This document shows, piece by piece, positions 1 through 10,000 of a DNA stretch of 10,000 bases. Each line of letters opens with the position of its first letter. The first letter of the stretch is position 1. A program made the position numbers and the translations under genes. This DNA is from Botryococcus braunii (Eukaryota; Chlorophyta; Trebouxiophyceae): NCBI GenBank assembly GCA_002005505.1, contig KV908536.1, forward strand, positions 222,537 to 232,536, written 5' to 3'. The notes beneath the pieces are model-generated. The model did no database searches, was not told the DNA's origin, and saw only the letters and a list, made by a program, of their open reading frames with translations.

Positions 1-19
1 TACCCGTCATGGTACTTAC

Positions 20-115
20 CAGCTGCAGCGGCTGATCAGTAATGGTCGCCCCACTGTTGTCGCTGGCAAGCATCAGTCCAGCACACGATTTGACTCGTTC
101 GCAGCGACTTGAGAC
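20..115 (-). CDS. Candidate exon with ideal splice sites, second minus-strand gene
   Basis: This 96-nt segment is preceded by a strong acceptor (ctcttatttgcttgcag) and followed by a consensus GTAAGT donor. It is open for exactly 32 codons in only one frame (phase 0 in and out): VSSRCERVKSCAGLMLASDN then SGATITDQPLQL. The other two frames stop inside it. The family is not recognised. It suggests a gene continuing past the left edge of the window. Confidence 0.42.
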
Positions 116-646
116 CTGCAAGCAAATAAGAGTACCTTTGGAACAAGAATACGTCCCACGATGTGAGAGCATGCGAAGCCACAGCTTGTTGGGCACCTGC
201 GTAACCTCGTAAACAAACCCACATCACCAGTCAGACGTGGCACTCGTTTTGGTACAGCAAGATAAGGGATGGTGGGAACCCCGGGCTGGGAGCTCCAAAA
301 CCATTATCTCTTTTACGGCACCAAAAGCCATGCCTCTGGCCAGTGATACAGCTGCGGATTTAGAAGCTCGAGGTTGGGTTGTGCTTCCGTGTCTGCACAC
401 TTCCACATGGGGACACGTGTACAGGACATATCTTTACACTCGGATATCATGCATGGTCTTATGGCCAATGTACAGCTATATAGCCTCTATGGCATATGTT
501 ACATGTAGGGGGAATATGTTACATACACTATCGCAGCCTCACCTGGATCGGCCCCACAGTCTGACTGATCACCTGTCTGACCCCGAAGTCTATTAATGTC
601 CTTGCCTGCATAACGACGCCTACATCGTTGCCACATGGTTGCACAC

Positions 647-752
647 CTTCCTTCCTCGGCGGCATCAGAAAAACAAAAGAAGTCACGAGGGACGCAGACA
701 CATGCGCCGACTATTGCACTGTTTCTAAAGCTCTCTGCCAAGCCATCTCTGG
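647..752 (-). CDS. Candidate exon of a second minus-strand gene
   Basis: A very good acceptor (ggatttttgtcttctgcag) is followed by an open frame (phase 1 in, 2 out) reading RDGLAESFRNSAIVGACVCV and PRDFFCFSDAAEEG. It ends at a donor GTGTGC after GGAAG. The composition is protein-like with several cysteines, but no family is recognised. It could belong with 967-877 and 115-20. Confidence 0.33.
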
Positions 753-876
753 CTGCAGAAGACAAAAATCCACAACAAGCCACACTCCAACTCTTCCGGG
801 CACTATTTCGTGATGCGACTCTTCTTGCCACAGGGGCACGAGGTTGCAACTACTTCATTTCCCTCCAAAAAGCTAC

Positions 877-967
877 ATAGCTCGGCCCTGCTTTCAAAAC
901 CCGAAAAGTAAACCAAGCTATATGTGGCTTCAGACGTCTGTCGACATGGCCCTGAAACGACCACTGC
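877..967 (-). CDS. Candidate exon of a second minus-strand gene
   Basis: A strong acceptor (gggccttctgtcccgcag) leads into an open phase 0 frame reading AVVVSGPCRQTSEATYSLVY and FSGFESRAEL. A donor GTAGCT at 876 (phase 1) would join in phase to the candidate exon at 752-647; an alternative donor GTAGTT at 853 is phase 0. No domain is recognised. Nearby acceptor-like tracts (ttgtttttgacag at 1063 and gaatttgttcttgcag at 1034) may mark small upstream exons. Confidence 0.28.
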
Positions 968-1190
968 CTGCGGGACAGAAGGCCCTCTAGGCAGGCTGCG
1001 GCCACAGCAGGCAAAGCGGGTGCCACGGGGCACCTGCAAGAACAAATTCGGTTCCCTGGGAACTGTCAAAAACAAAGGTAGAAGTACAGCATGCCTGTCT
1101 TTTGCATAGTTACGTATACAAGATACAACCATCGACACTATGGGGTTAACCTGCATAACAGGCCTCTTGCCTGCCAGAAGTACTGCACTG

Positions 1191-1869
1191 CTTGTTAAAA
1201 CCCGTTCGGCAAGGAAATCGAGAAAGAAGGCACAGTTAGCACGGCATGCAATTCCCTAGCTGGTACCCGCAAAACCGTCTGGATCAGCGGTGCACGACCA
1301 AAAACAGCCCACCGTAATCCCACACAGCCGACACATTCGTCCACATGCCAAAGATGTGAACTGTCAGTTGTACCTTTGGCTCCCAACTTTGCTGTGCCAA
1401 CTAGGTTACAACCTAAACCCCACAGCTTAAGAAGGCTACAGTTCCAATGCAAGAATATCCAGGTCTAAACGCCACTAAATATCCAGGTATTCTCCTTTTG
1501 AACACTTTTTACTGACCCGACTCCAAACAGCCTAAATGCCATGTTGCATTTATCCTTTGCCGCATGGCGTTATCTTTTGAATAATACTGGTAACTGACTG
1601 GGCCCCACTCTGCCCTACATTCCGTGGTGTCAGAGCCTGCCATGTGGCTTACTAAAACACGAAAACTGACTACTGACTAGGGTCCAAGATTGGGCTAGAT
1701 GCGGTGGCATCAAACCTCTACATACAGCGCACTTAAAACTCAGCATGGCGGAACATAACCAAACACATCGATGATTTCTGATATATGTGCAGCTTCAGGG
1801 CTGGCATATCAGATGCTCCAACAGCCAGACACAAAAAGGCTGTTCAAAAACGTCATGGTGAACTTAGCA
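1191..1869. other. No recognised gene; tandem repeats
   Basis: Apart from the degenerate 80-bp tandem repeat (1487-1730) and a small direct repeat of atatccaggt (1455 and 1479), nothing is recognisable. A minus-strand frame at 1452-1195 has no recognisable family. Confidence 0.5.
1487..1730 (+). repeat. Degenerate tandem repeat, unit about 80 bp (three copies)
   Basis: Anchors ACTGAC occur at 1511, 1593 and 1672 (spacing 82 and 79). Each is preceded by an A/T-rich segment (CTTTTGAA in two copies) and followed by a CC-rich segment, then CATGTTGCAT, CCGTGGTGTCA or GCGGTGGCATCA. The copies are strongly diverged. Confidence 0.5.
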
Positions 1870-1910
1870 TCACCACGTGGCTGTTAATGTTGTGGTAAAC
1901 TTAACATCAC
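1857..1910 (+). repeat. Short direct repeat, 17 bp, offset 37 bp
   Basis: ggtgaacttagcatcac (1857-1873) and ggtaaacttaacatcac (1894-1910) differ at two positions. They overlap the end of the DTGAT open frame. Confidence 0.75.
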
Positions 1911-2163
1911 ATGTCCCTGCTTCTCTCCATTTGTCACACAGACGTTCAGCTACCTTTGACTCTACAAATACGCTTTGTGAGCTTTGCACGCACTCCCGGG
2001 ATGCTGCAAATGCTTCTGTTGCGCCAGTGTCATAAATGAAGCGACCCAACAGCGTACGACGGTCCTCTCCCGTCCCTGTCACACCTTGCGGGCGGATGTC
2101 TTCAAACCGAAAGCAGCATACCCCCCATCGCTCGGGGATGTCTGTTCCATTTGTTCCATTCAC
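1870..2163 (-). CDS. Open frame with a retropepsin-like DTGAT motif (possible retroelement fragment or exon)
   Basis: A 97-codon open frame contains GRFIYDTGATEAF (about residues 44-56). Hydrophobic residues followed by Asp-Thr-Gly-Ala-Thr is the active-site pattern of retroviral-type aspartic proteases in Ty3/gypsy-like elements. Downstream, FVESKVAERL resembles the F-x-x-x-x-x-A-x-x-L helix that often follows in such proteases, but 13 extra residues separate the two. No zinc knuckle, reverse transcriptase, integrase or LTR is seen nearby. A GTAGCT donor after TCAAAG at about 1951 could mean it is instead an exon of an ordinary gene. The first codon is GTG, so no own start is implied. The motif match may be chance. 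Confidence 0.3.
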   Translation of the reverse strand: MNGTNGTDIPERWGVCCFRFEDIRPQGVTGTGEDRRTLLGRFIYDTGATEAFAASRECVQSSQSVFVESKVAERLCDKWREAGTCDVKFTTTLTATW

Positions 2164-2498
2164 CTAAGTCGCATTCCAGCCAAGCTTACTGAGAAATACT
2201 AACACACCTTCAGGCAACTGCGGGGATGCTATGTCCAACATGCCGCACATTACCACGTCCTCCTCCCTTAAAAAGGGGATTCTCTCCTTCCCTTAAAAAG
2301 GGGAAGGAAAGAAATTGCCCACTGCCCCATGACAATACCAGGAGGTTTCTTTTGCGTTTCATCTCCAACGAATTCGGGCAACACACCTGTATTGATGTAT
2401 TAAATGTATTGATGACAGGAATGCATGTAACAGCCTCTTGCTGACCGGCTCTCAAAGAGCCTCTACCCCTCGGGATAATCCCCGAAGAACATTCTGTC
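2164..2498. other. Spacer downstream of the kinase gene stop; short palindromic repeats
   Basis: It probably contains the 3' UTR and end of the kinase transcript. It has two copies of cccttaaaaagggg and a tgtattgatg direct repeat. No canonical AATAAA signal was noted. Confidence 0.4.
2265..2310 (+). repeat. Duplicated palindrome-like element cccttaaaaagggg
   Basis: Two identical copies at 2265-2278 and 2290-2303. The second extends into a longer stem (ccttccc ... gggaagg), so RNA from either strand could form a hairpin. Confidence 0.7.
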
Positions 2499-9841
<7,343 letters not shown>

Positions 9842-10000
9842 CTGCAGCGCACACCCAGTTCACTTTTAGATGGACAGAGCCAATTGCAAGCCAGCAACCT
9901 GGTCCATCTTGCCACGCTCAAGGTCTTCTTGGTGAACGCCTTGACCGTGATGGAACACCAGGAGTCAGGCAACGGGGAAAAGCGGGGGAAGGAACGTTTT

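Noticed and set aside
2265..2310. Palindromic repeat as a bacterial-type terminator or MITE end
   Set aside because: The context is eukaryotic, and no matching terminal repeat or target-site duplication was found nearby.

Overview
The window looks like intron-rich nuclear DNA from a eukaryote. It has GT-AG introns of about 0.15 to 1.3 kb, short exons, a mixed-GC background, and very long CT/GA, GT/CA and poly-C/poly-G tracts. There is no sign of bacterial operons, Shine-Dalgarno sites or compact gene packing. The combination of medium introns, roughly balanced GC, abundant dinucleotide arrays and a protist-style kinase architecture suggests an alga or protist (a brown alga or other stramenopile, or a chromerid-like alveolate). 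The organism is inferred and not proven.

The main gene lies on the minus strand and fills the right three quarters of the window. Reading from right to left, I could assemble exons by splice motif and phase: 9841-9589, 8948-8715, 8568-8497, 7799-7591, 6274-6156, 4998-4787 and 3936-about 3771. Likely C-terminal exons follow at 3268/3257-3148 and 2586-2499, the last ending in a TAG stop. The product is a protein kinase related to the CaMKK group, fused at its C-terminus to a cyclic-nucleotide-binding domain (CNBD) and a helical tail. The kinase N-lobe lies beyond the right edge of the window. This domain order is opposite to that of animal cGMP-dependent kinase. Two key positions deviate: the catalytic loop reads HAD instead of HRD, and the CNBD cassette has Trp where the phosphate-binding Arg is expected. 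The domain is therefore a regulatory module of uncertain ligand.

The introns carry the most striking DNA. Intron 7590-6275 holds a (CT)50 arm and a near-equal (AG)48 arm 240 bp apart. Intron 6155-4999 holds a GT-CT-GT-GA compound array, and also a C18 run near its 5' end and a G14 run two bases from its 3' splice site (transcript sense), which are complementary. Other introns hold a (CA)29 array and a 30-bp alternating purine-pyrimidine tract.

The left 2.5 kb has no confidently recognised gene. It contains an open frame with an Asp-Thr-Gly-Ala-Thr motif reminiscent of retropepsins (2163-1870), a degenerate tandem repeat of about 80 bp (1487-1730), and several minus-strand segments flanked by good splice motifs. 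The best of these is 115-20, with an ideal GTAAGT donor. They may be exons of a second minus-strand gene that runs off the left edge. No convincing plus-strand gene, tRNA, rRNA or CRISPR array was seen. The long plus- and minus-strand open frames over 5.4-7.5 kb arise because CT/GA and GT/CA repeats contain no stop codons.
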